Assembly: GCF_000147335.1 (NCBI RefSeq)
Contig: NC_014533.1
Span: 1 to 64,000 of the forward strand
Origin: Gloeothece verrucosa PCC 7822
GTDB taxonomy: Bacteria > Cyanobacteriota > Cyanobacteriia > Cyanobacteriales > Microcystaceae
DNA length: 64,000 nucleotides
Direction of reading: 5' to 3'
Part shown: positions 1 through 9,166 of the stretch, piece after piece
Position numbering within the stretch: the first letter of the stretch is position 1
How the letters are laid out: each line of letters opens with the position of its first letter
The notes under the pieces: generated by a model
Told to the model about the DNA's origin: nothing
The model's database searches: none
The model's input: the letters and a program-made list of their open reading frames with translations, nothing else
Made by a program: the position numbers and the translations under genes

Positions 1-261
1 AAAAATGTTGACTCAGGTTGTAGCAGTTGGCGACAGAGGAGTGCAAAAAAGGAGTTAGGGGTCGCTCAATAATAATTATTAAAAGGAACTCAAAAAAGCT
101 AATATAAATAAGGGTGATAAACAAATACAAGTTAAGATTAATTATTCAAAAAAAATAAAGATGTTGACCAACCTAAGTTAACTAAATAGACAAAGTAATA
201 ATAAAAAATAAATCAAAAATATTAAAAAATTAAATAGTGTATTTAAGAGGGAGGATAAAAA
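1..261. other. AT-rich leader with a possible transposase scrap
   Basis: No complete gene is seen here. Bases 5-58 read in frame as a short peptide containing VVAVGDRG and then stop. This resembles the conserved VGDRE patch of Tn5/IS4-type transposases but diverges straight after it, so it may be a scrap of the same kind of element whose N-terminus starts at 262. The rest is very AT-rich with a purine-rich ribosome site (GAGGGAGGAT) just before 262. Confidence 0.3.
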
Positions 262-429
262 ATGAATAACTGGGTAACGGAAGAACTAAAAACGGCAGAT
301 TTGGGAGATAAAAGATTAAATAAAAGGCTGAGTGTCATTGTAGAAGGCTTGGCTTCAAAACCTGACAAGACCATACCCCAAACTTTTTTTCTTTTAGGTT
401 TTTTCTTTGCCCCATTTTATGACATTTAA
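262..429 (+). pseudogene. Truncated IS4/Tn5-family transposase (N-terminal DNA-binding part)
   Basis: The reading frame starts at an ATG behind a good ribosome site and encodes about 40 residues (WVTEELKTADLGDKRLNKRL, then a Lys-Pro-rich segment ending IPQ) that match the N-terminal DNA-binding domain of Tn5-like transposases. After IPQTF the frame runs into T-rich non-homologous sequence and stops at 427-429. Family members are several hundred residues long, so more than 85 percent is missing, including the whole DDE catalytic core. The break near 388 coincides with the start of repeats that look like another transposon's end, so insertion of a second element is the simplest explanation. The identification rests on the short N-terminal motif only. 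Confidence 0.6.
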
Positions 430-593
430 AGTGATATTTTCAAGCTGTAATTTACGTCATTTATTTTGAGACAATTTTGGGGGGCTTTTTTTCCTGTACT
501 ACTTTGGCTTGTGATCCTTATCTGACATTCATTGTAGCCTTTTTACAACGCGACAAATAATTTGAGACTCGCGTCATTTAATTTGAGATTCGA
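388..593. repeat. Candidate Tn7/Tn5053-like transposon end with repeated motifs
   Basis: Several copies of a related motif occur: GTCATTTATTTTGAGAC near 454-470, GACAAATAATTTGAGAC near 552-568 and GTCATTTAATTTGAGATTC near 573-591, with looser copies near 420 and 522. Multiple short direct and inverted TnsB/TniA-type binding repeats are typical of Tn7- and Tn5053-like transposon ends. The TnsC-like ATPase fragment that follows directly fits that reading. No tnsA, tnsB or tniQ gene is present, so this is at best a collapsed element. Confidence 0.45.
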
Positions 594-1710
594 CACCTGG
601 AAACTCTCGGTGAACCCTTTTATGAACGTCGGCTACTGGTTGATATTAATACTGAACAAACTTGGGAAAAAAAAGGACGTAGTCGCAGTAAAAATGCACA
701 ATTTAATGACTCAACCGAATTACGTCGAGCTTTTGAAGATGCTTTAATTAAACATGGAGTACGGGCTGTCATTTTAGATGAAGCACAACATTTGATGAAA
801 GTTGGTAATGGTCAGAGTGCCAGCAAATTATTAGACCAATTAGACTGGATAAAATCCATAACTAATGTCACTGGTGTCCTTCATGTTCTTATTGGAACTT
901 ATGAACTGTTAAGTTTTCAAAATCTAAATGGTCAAGCCGCACGACGTGGACTCGACTTACATTTTAAACGCTATCAATTTTCGGTTGAACAAGATCGTCG
1001 AAATTTTCAAGCCGCTTTATTGGCTCTGCTTAAACAAGTTCCTCTTAATACTGATATCGAGTCATTGATGCAGCAATGGTTTTATTTTTATGAACGCTCG
1101 ATTGGGTGCGTTGGCGTTTTAAAGGACTGGCTTATTCGGGCAAGTGGAGCGTGTCTTCGTCGAGGTGAAGATACTTTGACGATAGAACGAATACAGGAGT
1201 ATGCTTTTAACCTCGCGAGCGTGCGAACGTATGGCTATAGATGCAGTTGAAGGAGAGCAACAATTAATTTACTCCGCCAGTCGCCAAGACCATTTATCTC
1301 GATTATTAAACATGGAAGGGATTCTTACAAACTCTACTCAAGAAAAAGAATCTTCAGATGATAGTAGCACTTTTACAAGTCCTTCACTCCTCTCGACAAA
1401 AGCAACTTCAATAGATGACACAATAACTCCGACCTCCAATACTCATTCTCCTAGGCGAAAACGTACTTCAACCGCTTCTAAGACTTCCGATGCCTCTACT
1501 GTTAAAAAAGGAAGAAAAAAAACGACTTCAGTCAAAAACGATGAAATTGTCTCTCTACCCCATAATAATGAAACTTTATCAGAAGAGAGCGTAAAAGTAG
1601 AAGAAGCTGATTCCATTGATGCTACATCAACACAGAAAAAGACAAAGCGAAGAGTAGGAGCGCGTAAACCCAAACGCGACCAAGTTGGGTCCGAACCCGA
1701 AAAAGCCTGA
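594..1710 (+). pseudogene. TnsC/TniB-type AAA+ transposition ATPase, 5'-truncated and frameshifted
   Basis: From about 594 the frame encodes the second half of an AAA+ ATPase. The Walker B segment RAVILDEAQHL is clear near 759-791, followed by the sensor-like GVLHVLIGTYELL and the C-terminal helical region. The Walker A/P-loop half is absent and there is no start codon before the conserved region. Near 1200-1215 the frame breaks: EYAF continues as ACERMAIDAVEGEQQL only in the next frame, which then runs to 1710 through a Ser/Thr/Lys-rich tail ending KPKRDQVGSEPEKA. TnsC/TniB proteins regulate target choice in Tn7-like and Tn5053-like transposons. Missing P-loop plus frameshift means this copy is dead. 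Confidence 0.7.
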
Positions 1711-2005
1711 ACCTGTTTGACTTATCTGTACAAGTTTTAACAAGCAGGATGAGCGCGTAGCGGTCGGAAGGAGTGAGCGTGTAGACCATTTCGGTCTCTT
1801 AGCTTTAAATAAACATCAGCCACCGAATCCGAAAATCCTGCCACGGGGGGTCTGGGGGGAAACCCCCCAGGACTTAAAGCGTAGTGAAAAGAGACAGCGA
1901 AGCGAGCGCTTATTCATAAATTTATCAAATGGCTTTCTCTTATAGTAGTCCTTTTTTTCAAGCATATTTTGTCGTTCGCGCCAAAATATGGTTTAAGTCT
2001 CAGTT
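1711..2005. other. Non-coding stretch with a strong G/C hairpin
   Basis: No gene is seen. Bases 1852-1870 form an 8-bp perfect hairpin (CTGGGGGG, AAA loop, CCCCCCAG) without a following T-run, so it is not a typical terminator. The flanks are locally richer in G+C than the surroundings and may be the remains of another inserted element. Confidence 0.4.
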
Positions 2006-2281
2006 ATGGTCAGTAATCTCGGACGATTAAATATTCCTGTACAGTATGGCCATCTTCGACTTGAAGCGATGTATGGTCCATCTATAATTTCTCATTTTAA
2101 AAATAATCACTTGGTTGGGGTTATAACTTTGGGCGATCAACTGTTTTTTAATTTTGTTTACTCTAAATTAGAAATTAAAAAGGCACAAGCTGAACAGGTA
2201 CAAAAAGAGGCGATGAAACTTTTGTTAGCAACGAATAAAGTTAAAACTTTAGCTAAGTACCTAGAAATAAATAAAGCCTAG
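2006..2281 (+). pseudogene. C-terminal remnant of a condensation/acyltransferase-like protein
   Basis: The 91 residues begin VSNLGRLNIP and continue with FKNNHLVGVITLGDQLFFNFVYSK. This pattern is seen at the C-terminal end of condensation-type acyltransferases (PapA5/alcohol acetyltransferase-like): a VSN-GR strand, then a strand of the form G-L-F-F-Y. Full-length relatives are over 400 residues with an HHxxxD active-site motif, which is absent here. The frame upstream of the ATG carries a stop within a few codons although homologous-looking residues continue just before it, so this looks like a 3' fragment rather than a small gene. Recognition is by pattern only and could be wrong. Confidence 0.45.
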
Positions 2282-2289
2282 CTCCGCAC

Positions 2290-2360
2290 CAGTCCTTGTA
2301 CATGATGCTAAGAAATGTAAAAGCATTGAAAGCCTTTCCTGTTACCTGTTCCCTGTTCAC
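2290..2360. repeat. Degenerate partial copy of the local MITE-like repeat
   Basis: The core TAAGAAATGTAAAAGCATTG followed by AAAGCCTTTCCTGTT and CCTGTTCCCTGTTC matches the interior of the copies at 13586, 20565 and 23488. The terminal inverted repeats are eroded (only a GTCCTTGTACAT-like trace remains). It lies between the acyltransferase remnant and the end of the cheR gene. Confidence 0.6.
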
Positions 2361-3595
2361 TTTGATAAAGACTTTTCAAAGAATGTTAATGTAATACCTA
2401 AAAATTTTTTTTCAGAGTTAAAAAGAGGTACGCTCTCAACATCAAAATGTCTTGTGCTGCTCGAAGTGCGCCACTCAATATTTTTCAACGTCGCTCGACG
2501 ACGCTTGTGGTAGAGGCTTTTCCCCGAAGCGTGAGAGTCGAGTAACTTTCCTGGTTCAAGTTCAAGAAAAGAACGATTCAGATCGTCGAGCGTTAATCCA
2601 AATAAAATATTCGCCCTCTCATTAGCAGCAATTAAGTAACCCTTGAAATCTACGCATAACTGGGCAACCGGGCTGGTTTCAAATATCGTTTTCCAGAAGG
2701 ATTGGTCGGTTGTGAACCGAGCTAGAGTTGGTTTTTTAGAAGATTTGGGGTTGAGAGATAAAACATGCTCTACTTCTAGATTTAACCCTTTAGCATAAAT
2801 TCGTAGCTTTAAATTGATAGGTGTAAAAATTTCTCTGTGCTGAGTTAGTATATCTGTTTGACCTAATAAGAGGAAGCCCGTGTTTTTTAGCGCAAAGTGA
2901 AAGCGAACTAAGATAGAACTTTGAGTTTCTGAGTAGAAATACATAAGCACATTGCGGCAAACCAATAGATCAATTTTTGAGATAGGAGCATTTTTAGCTA
3001 GGTCATGCTTACCAAAGATAATTTTATGACGAAGGGTTCGGTCAAAGACGTAATTTCCTTCAATGGGTTTAAAGTATTTTTCAATCAGATTCGCAGAGAG
3101 GCCTATCATTTGTTGCTCACTGTAAATGCCCTCTCGTGCCTGTGTTAGTGCGACTTCATCTATATCAGTTGCATAAACCTGTACTCGTTTTAGGCACTCA
3201 TCGGTACCTAATACTTCTGCCAGTAAAATCGTAAGGCTGTAAATTTCCTGCCCGGCTGCACAACCTGCGCTCCAGACGCGAATAGGTTCATCTGTGTGCT
3301 TACTTTTCAGGATTTTTGGAATGATGGCTTTGGCGAGATAATCCCAAGCTTCGGGATCGCGGAAAAAACTGGTGAAGTTAATTAGAACATCATCTAAAAG
3401 AGCAGAGTATTCTTGGGGATGCTGTTGCAAATACTGTAAATAATTTTGATAGTTATCAATATTGATACTTTGCATCCGGTACTGAAATCGCCGTATTAAA
3501 GTCGAGCGTTTATAAGCGGTCAAGTCACAACCTCGGCTGTCTTTAAGGTAGTTTAATAACGCTTCAAATTCCAAATTGACTTCGGGCGGATTCAT
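2357..3595 (-). CDS. cheR: CheR-type protein-glutamate methyltransferase with C-terminal PAS domain
   Basis: CheR enzymes transfer a methyl group from S-adenosylmethionine to glutamates of chemoreceptor signalling domains in the cytoplasm. Residues about 1-70 form the helical CheR N-domain (NPPEVNLEFEALLNYL, DLTAYKRSTLIRR). Residues about 80-270 form the SAM-binding domain with VWSAGCAAGQEIYSL and DLLVCRNVLMYF. The SAM loop reads AAGQE where many CheR proteins have a TGEE-like sequence. Residues about 290-405 look like a PAS domain (FETSPVAQLCVDFKGYLIAANERA). It is the last gene of a minus-strand operon, 25 bases after the large hybrid kinase. No chemoreceptor or cheB is nearby, so the methyl acceptor is unclear; a role beside the kinases is inferred from position. 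Confidence 0.85.
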   Translation of the reverse strand: MNPPEVNLEFEALLNYLKDSRGCDLTAYKRSTLIRRFQYRMQSINIDNYQNYLQYLQQHPQEYSALLDDVLINFTSFFRDPEAWDYLAKAIIPKILKSKHTDEPIRVWSAGCAAGQEIYSLTILLAEVLGTDECLKRVQVYATDIDEVALTQAREGIYSEQQMIGLSANLIEKYFKPIEGNYVFDRTLRHKIIFGKHDLAKNAPISKIDLLVCRNVLMYFYSETQSSILVRFHFALKNTGFLLLGQTDILTQHREIFTPINLKLRIYAKGLNLEVEHVLSLNPKSSKKPTLARFTTDQSFWKTIFETSPVAQLCVDFKGYLIAANERANILFGLTLDDLNRSFLELEPGKLLDSHASGKSLYHKRRRATLKNIEWRTSSSTRHFDVESVPLFNSEKKFLGITLTFFEKSLSK

Positions 3596-3620
3596 CTTTA
3601 TAATTAATCATGGAGTTTAA

Positions 3621-6600
3621 TTATTTTTGATTGATAGGTAACTCTATCACAAAAGTTGCTCCTTTTCCTATTCCTTGACTTTGAACATAAATAGAACCTT
3701 GATGAAGTTGAATTAAATGACGGGAGATCGCCAAACCCAGTCCCAATCCTTTCACGCCATTTGTACCCTCTCCTTGACGAAAGCGCTCAAAAACATAGGG
3801 AAGGAACTCAGCAGCAATGCCTATGCCAGTATCAATAACAGAAATTTTAGCATAACCCCCGTCGGCAAAATTGTCATCCCGCATCACTGAGAGTTCAACG
3901 CTCACCCGCCCTGATGGGGGGGTAAATTTAATAGCATTGGTTAATAAATTGCCCATGACTTGCACTAGGCGCTCTGGATCGCCCTTTACGACTACAGAAC
4001 TAGCGTCTCCATCCTCATTAGTTTTGTGCCAGATGAGATCAATTCCCTTGGTGCTGGCCAAAGGAGCGACTGTGGAGATCGCAATATCAATAAGTGATCC
4101 TATTTCAACAGGCTCAAGACTCAAAAGCAGTTTATCTGCATTAATTCGGGAAATATCGAGCAAGTCTTGAATTAGTTTCGCTTGTAGTGCGGCATTGCGT
4201 TCGATCGTCTCTAATGCTTTTGTCAACATGGGTTGACTTGGGGGTGTGCCGCGTAACAACCGAGTCCAACCAAGAATAGCAACTAGGGGAGTATTTAATT
4301 CATGAGAAACCGTTGATAACAACTCGTCTTTTCTACGGCTGATCATTCTTTCATGATCGAGTGCTTCCCCTCGAAGTTTGGCCATCTGAAGATGAGCATT
4401 GACACGAGATACTAATTCCTGAGCGGAAAAAGGTTTTATTAAGTAGTCATCGGCTCCGGCTTCTAATCCTTTGATAATCGATTCCTCGCCGGCACGAGCA
4501 GAAAGCAGTATAAAGGGCACTTCTTTTGTGCGCGGGTCAGAACGCAAGGCTTGAAGTAACTCTACTCCATCGAGTCTTGGCATCATCACGTCACTTAGGA
4601 TAAGATCGGGGACTTGTTCAATAGCTACTGCTAGAGCCGTTTTCCCATCTGCGACTGCCTCTACTTGAAAGTGTTCACTTAAGATACGAGTCAAATACTT
4701 TCGCATATCAGCATTGTCATCGACTAAAAGCACAAGGAAAGAAGAGGGTGTAAGTGAAACTTCTTGACTACATTCAAGATCTTGTTCCTCATTCGTATCT
4801 TTGGGTAGCCATCGCTCGGCTTCTAGCCTATAGGCAACACTATCTATTGTAGTAGATGCTAAGGGGCGAACGGGTTGGTCATCGCTTTCATCTAAAAGGC
4901 GATCACTGGGTAAGTGTTCTGTTCCGAACGGTAGAGAGATTGTAAAACAAGTCCCCTCTCCAAGAGTGCTATTCACTTCAATGCTGCCGCTATGCAGTCG
5001 AACCAGTTCATACACAAGAGCAAGGCCGATTCCCGATCCTTCATGAGTTCGCGCTTGAATGCCTCGAACTTGATAGAACCGCTCAAACAGATGGGGCAGG
5101 TGTTCGGGAGCAATACCAGTCCCTGTATCCTGGATTTGGAGGATAGCGCAATTATCATTATTGTTAGCTAAACTAACCCGTATTTCGCCTTTAAAGGTGA
5201 ACTTAAAAGCATTAGAAAGCAGGTTGAGAACAATTTTTTCCCACATCTGTCGGTCGACAAAGACGGGTTCTGGTAGGGGAGGGCAATCAACAATCAACTG
5301 TAAGTCTGCCCGTTCGATAGCAGAGCGAAATACACTCGTGAGTTCTGTTGTGAACATTGCTAAATCAGTAGGTTCATAAACCGCTTCTATTCGCCCGGCT
5401 TCAATGCGGGAGAAATCGAGCAGGGTGTTAACCAGTTTCAATAAGCGGAGGTTGTTGCGGTGAACGAGTTCTAGCCGTTCTCCCTGAACAGGATCGAGGG
5501 GATGAGTGGGATCGCTTAAGATATCTTGCAGAGGAGCCAGTGATAGTGTTAAGGGTGTACGGAATTCGTGGCTAACGTTGCTGAAGAAGAGGGTTTTGAC
5601 GCGATCAAGTTCTGCCAGAGTCTCGGCACGTTGGCGTTCTTGTTCACGGGCGGCTTGCTCTTGAATGAGTTGCAGTCGTTCGGCTTCAGCTTGTTTGTGT
5701 TCGTTGATGTTCTGGAAAACGATCGTCACTTTTCGATCTTGCGGATTGCCGTAGGGAAACACATCTACTTCAAACCAAGTCTTGAGATAGTCCTGCCACA
5801 TTTCAAAGTGAACCAGTGCGTTAGTGACAAGAGCTTGGTGGTAGTGTTCAAACCAACCTGACTCAACAGACGGGATGAGTTCTCTCAAGGTTTTGCCTTG
5901 GACTTGGGTCAATCCGGTTTGGGTTTCAAATGAGGGACTGACTTCTAGGAAGCGACAATCGAGTGGTTTATCGTCATCGTCATACAGCACTTCGAGCAGC
6001 GCAAAACCATCGTTGATCGACTCAAACAGCGATCGATATTTTTCTTCGGATTCCCGCAGAGCCGCTTCGGTGCGGGCGCGTTCCAATGCAGACCACGTCC
6101 GTTCAGCAATTTCTTCCATTAAGTTTACTTCGTTGCCTGTCCAAGAACGTCTCACAGTGTCCTGAACATAAAACGATGCGACCCAATTACCTTGCTTTAT
6201 CAGTTGAACGGAGATGCTGGAGCGAATATTTCCGGCTGATTCAAGGTCCGCTTCCTTTCCCTTACTCCGAGCGTCTTCAAAGGCATCTTCAACGACAACT
6301 GTTTGTCCCGAGCGGTACTGTCTGATCAAGTCATCGCCAAAGCTGACAAGCGGCCATGCCCCCTGTAAATTTTGCATAATACCGTTGGTGCAATCGCGTG
6401 CAACAACAAGATGATCGTAAGGCGGTGACACTTCGCTATAACCACAGCGTGCAACCTTATAATAGTGTCTAACAGTCTCGCTAACCGTAGCCATGATTTC
6501 AACCGGATCGGTTAACGGCCTGATAGCATCGCTGAGTTGCAACAGAAACGCCTGTCGCTCCTTACTCTCGCGTAAGGTTTCTTCGGCACGCTTGCGATCG

Positions 6601-9161
6601 CTAATGTCAATGACAAATTCGACGCATTCGGCATTGCGCCCGCTACCCTTGAGTCGCGTCGGTGAAAATAGCCCCCACCAGCGAGAACCATCTTTGCGAA
6701 TATGCTGCTTCTCGTAAGGTGCAGTTTTTCCCAGGGTTGCCAGTTCCTCAGCCGCAGCACTCGTCACGTCCCAAAATTCAGGAGGGGTCAAATCTTTCCA
6801 GTGTGCGATATGGCGAGCTTCATCCCGGTTGTAACCGCTCATTCTTAAGAAGGTATCGTTTGCATCGGTGATCTGCCCATCGAGCATGAAAAACAGAACC
6901 CCGACGGTTTCGATAGAAAGTGCTTTTTGTAGTCGCTCTTGGCTCTCGCGTAACGCGGCTTCGGAGCGCTTCTCATCCGTGACATCGCTAAAAAGTGCCG
7001 CGAGTTGGTTTTTGTTATTGCTTGTAGGAAAGACAAAGACATCGAACCAACGATCGAGGTCTTCGTGGAAGTCGATGAACCGCTTCGGCTGTCCGGTGCG
7101 TGCAACCTCCGCGTAGTCCTTCAGCCACATATCCTCCGCTTCTGGGAAGAGTTCCTGCATTGTTTGCCCTGGTTGCGGTCTGCGCCCACTCTGCCGCTCA
7201 AAGCCTAAATTAGTCTCGATGTAGCGGAAATCGATCGCCTCGCCTGCATCGTTGTAGAGCATTTCAAAGATACAGAAACCTTCGTCGATCGAGTTGAACA
7301 GCGAGCGATATTTGGCTTCCGATTCCCGCAGGGCTTGTTCGGCGTAAGCACGTTCGAGACGGGGAAATGTGCGGTTTGTCACCTCGCGGATTAACTCAAT
7401 TTCATCTTCACGCCAATTGCGGGCAACAGAATCATTCACCGTGAATAAATATTTCCATTCGCCCTCCCGATGAAAGGGAACAGTGACATAGGCATGAATC
7501 TTGAGGGCGGCATAGCGATCGCTATCTGTGCGAGGATCAGTCTGTGTATCGCGGATGATAATGGTTTCTCCAGACCGTGCCGCCTGTCGAAATTCTTCGG
7601 TGATAAACTCGGAGAGCCGATAAACACCTGTTACGTCTGGTGTATCGGAGGTATGCCAGGTGTATTCGATGCTCGCTTGATTTTGTCTTTCGTTAATTTC
7701 TGCGAAGAGACAATTAGAAATGTTGAGGTAAGCGCCTACTTTTGCCCCGACTGCACGCATAATCTCATCGGCGGACGAAAGACGGGAAAAGTCTTGGGCA
7801 ATTTCGGCTAAGAAAGCAGCATTCGCTTCGCGGCGTTTGTGATCGCTGATATCTGTGAACAGAACGGCCACGCGGCGGCTGCCGTCTGGGCCCAAACGGA
7901 AAACATACAGGTCAAAAACGCGATTTAAGGTGGCTTCGCTTTCTTCAAACCGAATCGGTTCACCGGTTTCGGCGACACGCCCATAAACCTGTGCCCATTT
8001 GGGATTCGGTGTTCCCAGAAGTTCTGTGGCTTTGCGTCCGACCGGATACTCCATACCGGTCTGCTTCACAAAAGCGGGATTGACTTCCAAAAACAGAAAG
8101 TCATTCCACTGGCCATTGTCGTCTGCCAGAACTTCGACAACTGCATAGGCCTCATCCATTGACACAAAGAGCGCTCGATACTTTTCTTCGTTCTCCCGCA
8201 GGGTGGCTTCTGTCCGCTTGCGTTCGGTAATGTCGTAAGAAACCGCAAGCGCCCCATAGATTTCCCCATTTTCAGCCCTAATCGGTGTTCCCCGTGATAT
8301 GTAGGTGCGATCATGGGAAGAATGCTCATACTCAAAGGGTTTACCTGCGAGTGCTTGACGGTACATCGGCTCGTAACTTGCCACTAATTCGGACGACAGC
8401 ACTTCGAAGATTGTATGTCCGACGAAATCTTCTGGTTTAAATCCGGCAGTCTCCAATGCTTCTCCTTCTGCCAGCATATAGCGCAGATTTTGATCGACCA
8501 CAAACGCCGCCCCTCCCGGAAGATTCGAAATTAAAGCACGTGATCGCGCTTCTGCCTCCAACGCCGCATTAGCCACCAGCAATTCTCTCTTTTGACGCTG
8601 CTGCAATAGCAAAGCAGTAGCTGTAAAGTCTGCTAGACTCGTCATAACCCGCACATCTTCTAAATCAAAGTGTCGTGGCTCATCCTGCGATATGATCCAG
8701 ATCGTGCCGAAGACGTGGCGATCAGCAACCAAAGGCAACACTAACCTTTCTACAATGGGTATGTTTGCTTCTTGAAAGTAGGTAAAATAGCGTTCTGGGT
8801 GGGAAAATAAAACAGGAGAACCCTGTTCAAGACAAACGCCACAAGAGCTATAATTGCGGGGGGTACTGCCCCCAACATGATGTGCTAAGGTTCCGGCTAA
8901 AACAGTCCAGCGAAAAATCTCTTCTCCTTCAGATGTGGTTTCCAGCAAGCTTAGTCCGGCTGTCCCCGCCTTACATAACGAAAGAGCAAGATCCACCAAG
9001 GTTTGCATCAAATATTCTGAATCCCTCGCCATCTGTTGGGCCAGGAGTTGCATCCCCTCCGCCTGAGCCTGCCAATTGGGGGCACGGGGCGATCTCATCT
9101 GAAGCTCCCTTGTAATTATAATATCGTCTAGGGTGACGGTTTGAGCTTGAGGTCGTTGCAT
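3621..9161 (-). CDS. Very large multi-PAS/GAF hybrid histidine kinase with two kinase cores
   Basis: This 1846-residue protein senses signals through many N-terminal modules and relays phosphate from His to Asp. Visible order: GAF (about 60-195), PAS (215-320), PAS (330-440), GAF (460-615), PAS (625-735), PAS (745-865), GAF (870-1030), PAS (1040-1150). Then come HisKA with FFSNVSHEFRTPL near 1194, HATPase to about 1410, a receiver domain (LLVDDNADMRKYL, phospho-acceptor in LILSDVMMP near 1524), a second HisKA with LLSTVSHELNTPL near 1620 and a second HATPase to the end (VIDTGIGIAAEF, GLGLGLAISRHL). No transmembrane segment is evident, so it is probably cytoplasmic. It begins 5 bases after the preceding kinase stops, so they are co-transcribed. 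Two complete kinase cores in one chain are uncommon outside cyanobacteria. The ligands of the GAF domains are unknown. Confidence 0.9.
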   Translation of the reverse strand: MQRPQAQTVTLDDIIITRELQMRSPRAPNWQAQAEGMQLLAQQMARDSEYLMQTLVDLALSLCKAGTAGLSLLETTSEGEEIFRWTVLAGTLAHHVGGSTPRNYSSCGVCLEQGSPVLFSHPERYFTYFQEANIPIVERLVLPLVADRHVFGTIWIISQDEPRHFDLEDVRVMTSLADFTATALLLQQRQKRELLVANAALEAEARSRALISNLPGGAAFVVDQNLRYMLAEGEALETAGFKPEDFVGHTIFEVLSSELVASYEPMYRQALAGKPFEYEHSSHDRTYISRGTPIRAENGEIYGALAVSYDITERKRTEATLRENEEKYRALFVSMDEAYAVVEVLADDNGQWNDFLFLEVNPAFVKQTGMEYPVGRKATELLGTPNPKWAQVYGRVAETGEPIRFEESEATLNRVFDLYVFRLGPDGSRRVAVLFTDISDHKRREANAAFLAEIAQDFSRLSSADEIMRAVGAKVGAYLNISNCLFAEINERQNQASIEYTWHTSDTPDVTGVYRLSEFITEEFRQAARSGETIIIRDTQTDPRTDSDRYAALKIHAYVTVPFHREGEWKYLFTVNDSVARNWREDEIELIREVTNRTFPRLERAYAEQALRESEAKYRSLFNSIDEGFCIFEMLYNDAGEAIDFRYIETNLGFERQSGRRPQPGQTMQELFPEAEDMWLKDYAEVARTGQPKRFIDFHEDLDRWFDVFVFPTSNNKNQLAALFSDVTDEKRSEAALRESQERLQKALSIETVGVLFFMLDGQITDANDTFLRMSGYNRDEARHIAHWKDLTPPEFWDVTSAAAEELATLGKTAPYEKQHIRKDGSRWWGLFSPTRLKGSGRNAECVEFVIDISDRKRAEETLRESKERQAFLLQLSDAIRPLTDPVEIMATVSETVRHYYKVARCGYSEVSPPYDHLVVARDCTNGIMQNLQGAWPLVSFGDDLIRQYRSGQTVVVEDAFEDARSKGKEADLESAGNIRSSISVQLIKQGNWVASFYVQDTVRRSWTGNEVNLMEEIAERTWSALERARTEAALRESEEKYRSLFESINDGFALLEVLYDDDDKPLDCRFLEVSPSFETQTGLTQVQGKTLRELIPSVESGWFEHYHQALVTNALVHFEMWQDYLKTWFEVDVFPYGNPQDRKVTIVFQNINEHKQAEAERLQLIQEQAAREQERQRAETLAELDRVKTLFFSNVSHEFRTPLTLSLAPLQDILSDPTHPLDPVQGERLELVHRNNLRLLKLVNTLLDFSRIEAGRIEAVYEPTDLAMFTTELTSVFRSAIERADLQLIVDCPPLPEPVFVDRQMWEKIVLNLLSNAFKFTFKGEIRVSLANNNDNCAILQIQDTGTGIAPEHLPHLFERFYQVRGIQARTHEGSGIGLALVYELVRLHSGSIEVNSTLGEGTCFTISLPFGTEHLPSDRLLDESDDQPVRPLASTTIDSVAYRLEAERWLPKDTNEEQDLECSQEVSLTPSSFLVLLVDDNADMRKYLTRILSEHFQVEAVADGKTALAVAIEQVPDLILSDVMMPRLDGVELLQALRSDPRTKEVPFILLSARAGEESIIKGLEAGADDYLIKPFSAQELVSRVNAHLQMAKLRGEALDHERMISRRKDELLSTVSHELNTPLVAILGWTRLLRGTPPSQPMLTKALETIERNAALQAKLIQDLLDISRINADKLLLSLEPVEIGSLIDIAISTVAPLASTKGIDLIWHKTNEDGDASSVVVKGDPERLVQVMGNLLTNAIKFTPPSGRVSVELSVMRDDNFADGGYAKISVIDTGIGIAAEFLPYVFERFRQGEGTNGVKGLGLGLAISRHLIQLHQGSIYVQSQGIGKGATFVIELPINQK

Positions 9162-9166
9162 AGTGC

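Noticed and set aside
1852..1870. Strong hairpin as a rho-independent terminator
   Set aside because: The stem is followed by GACTTAAAG without a T-run, and there is no intact gene directly upstream.
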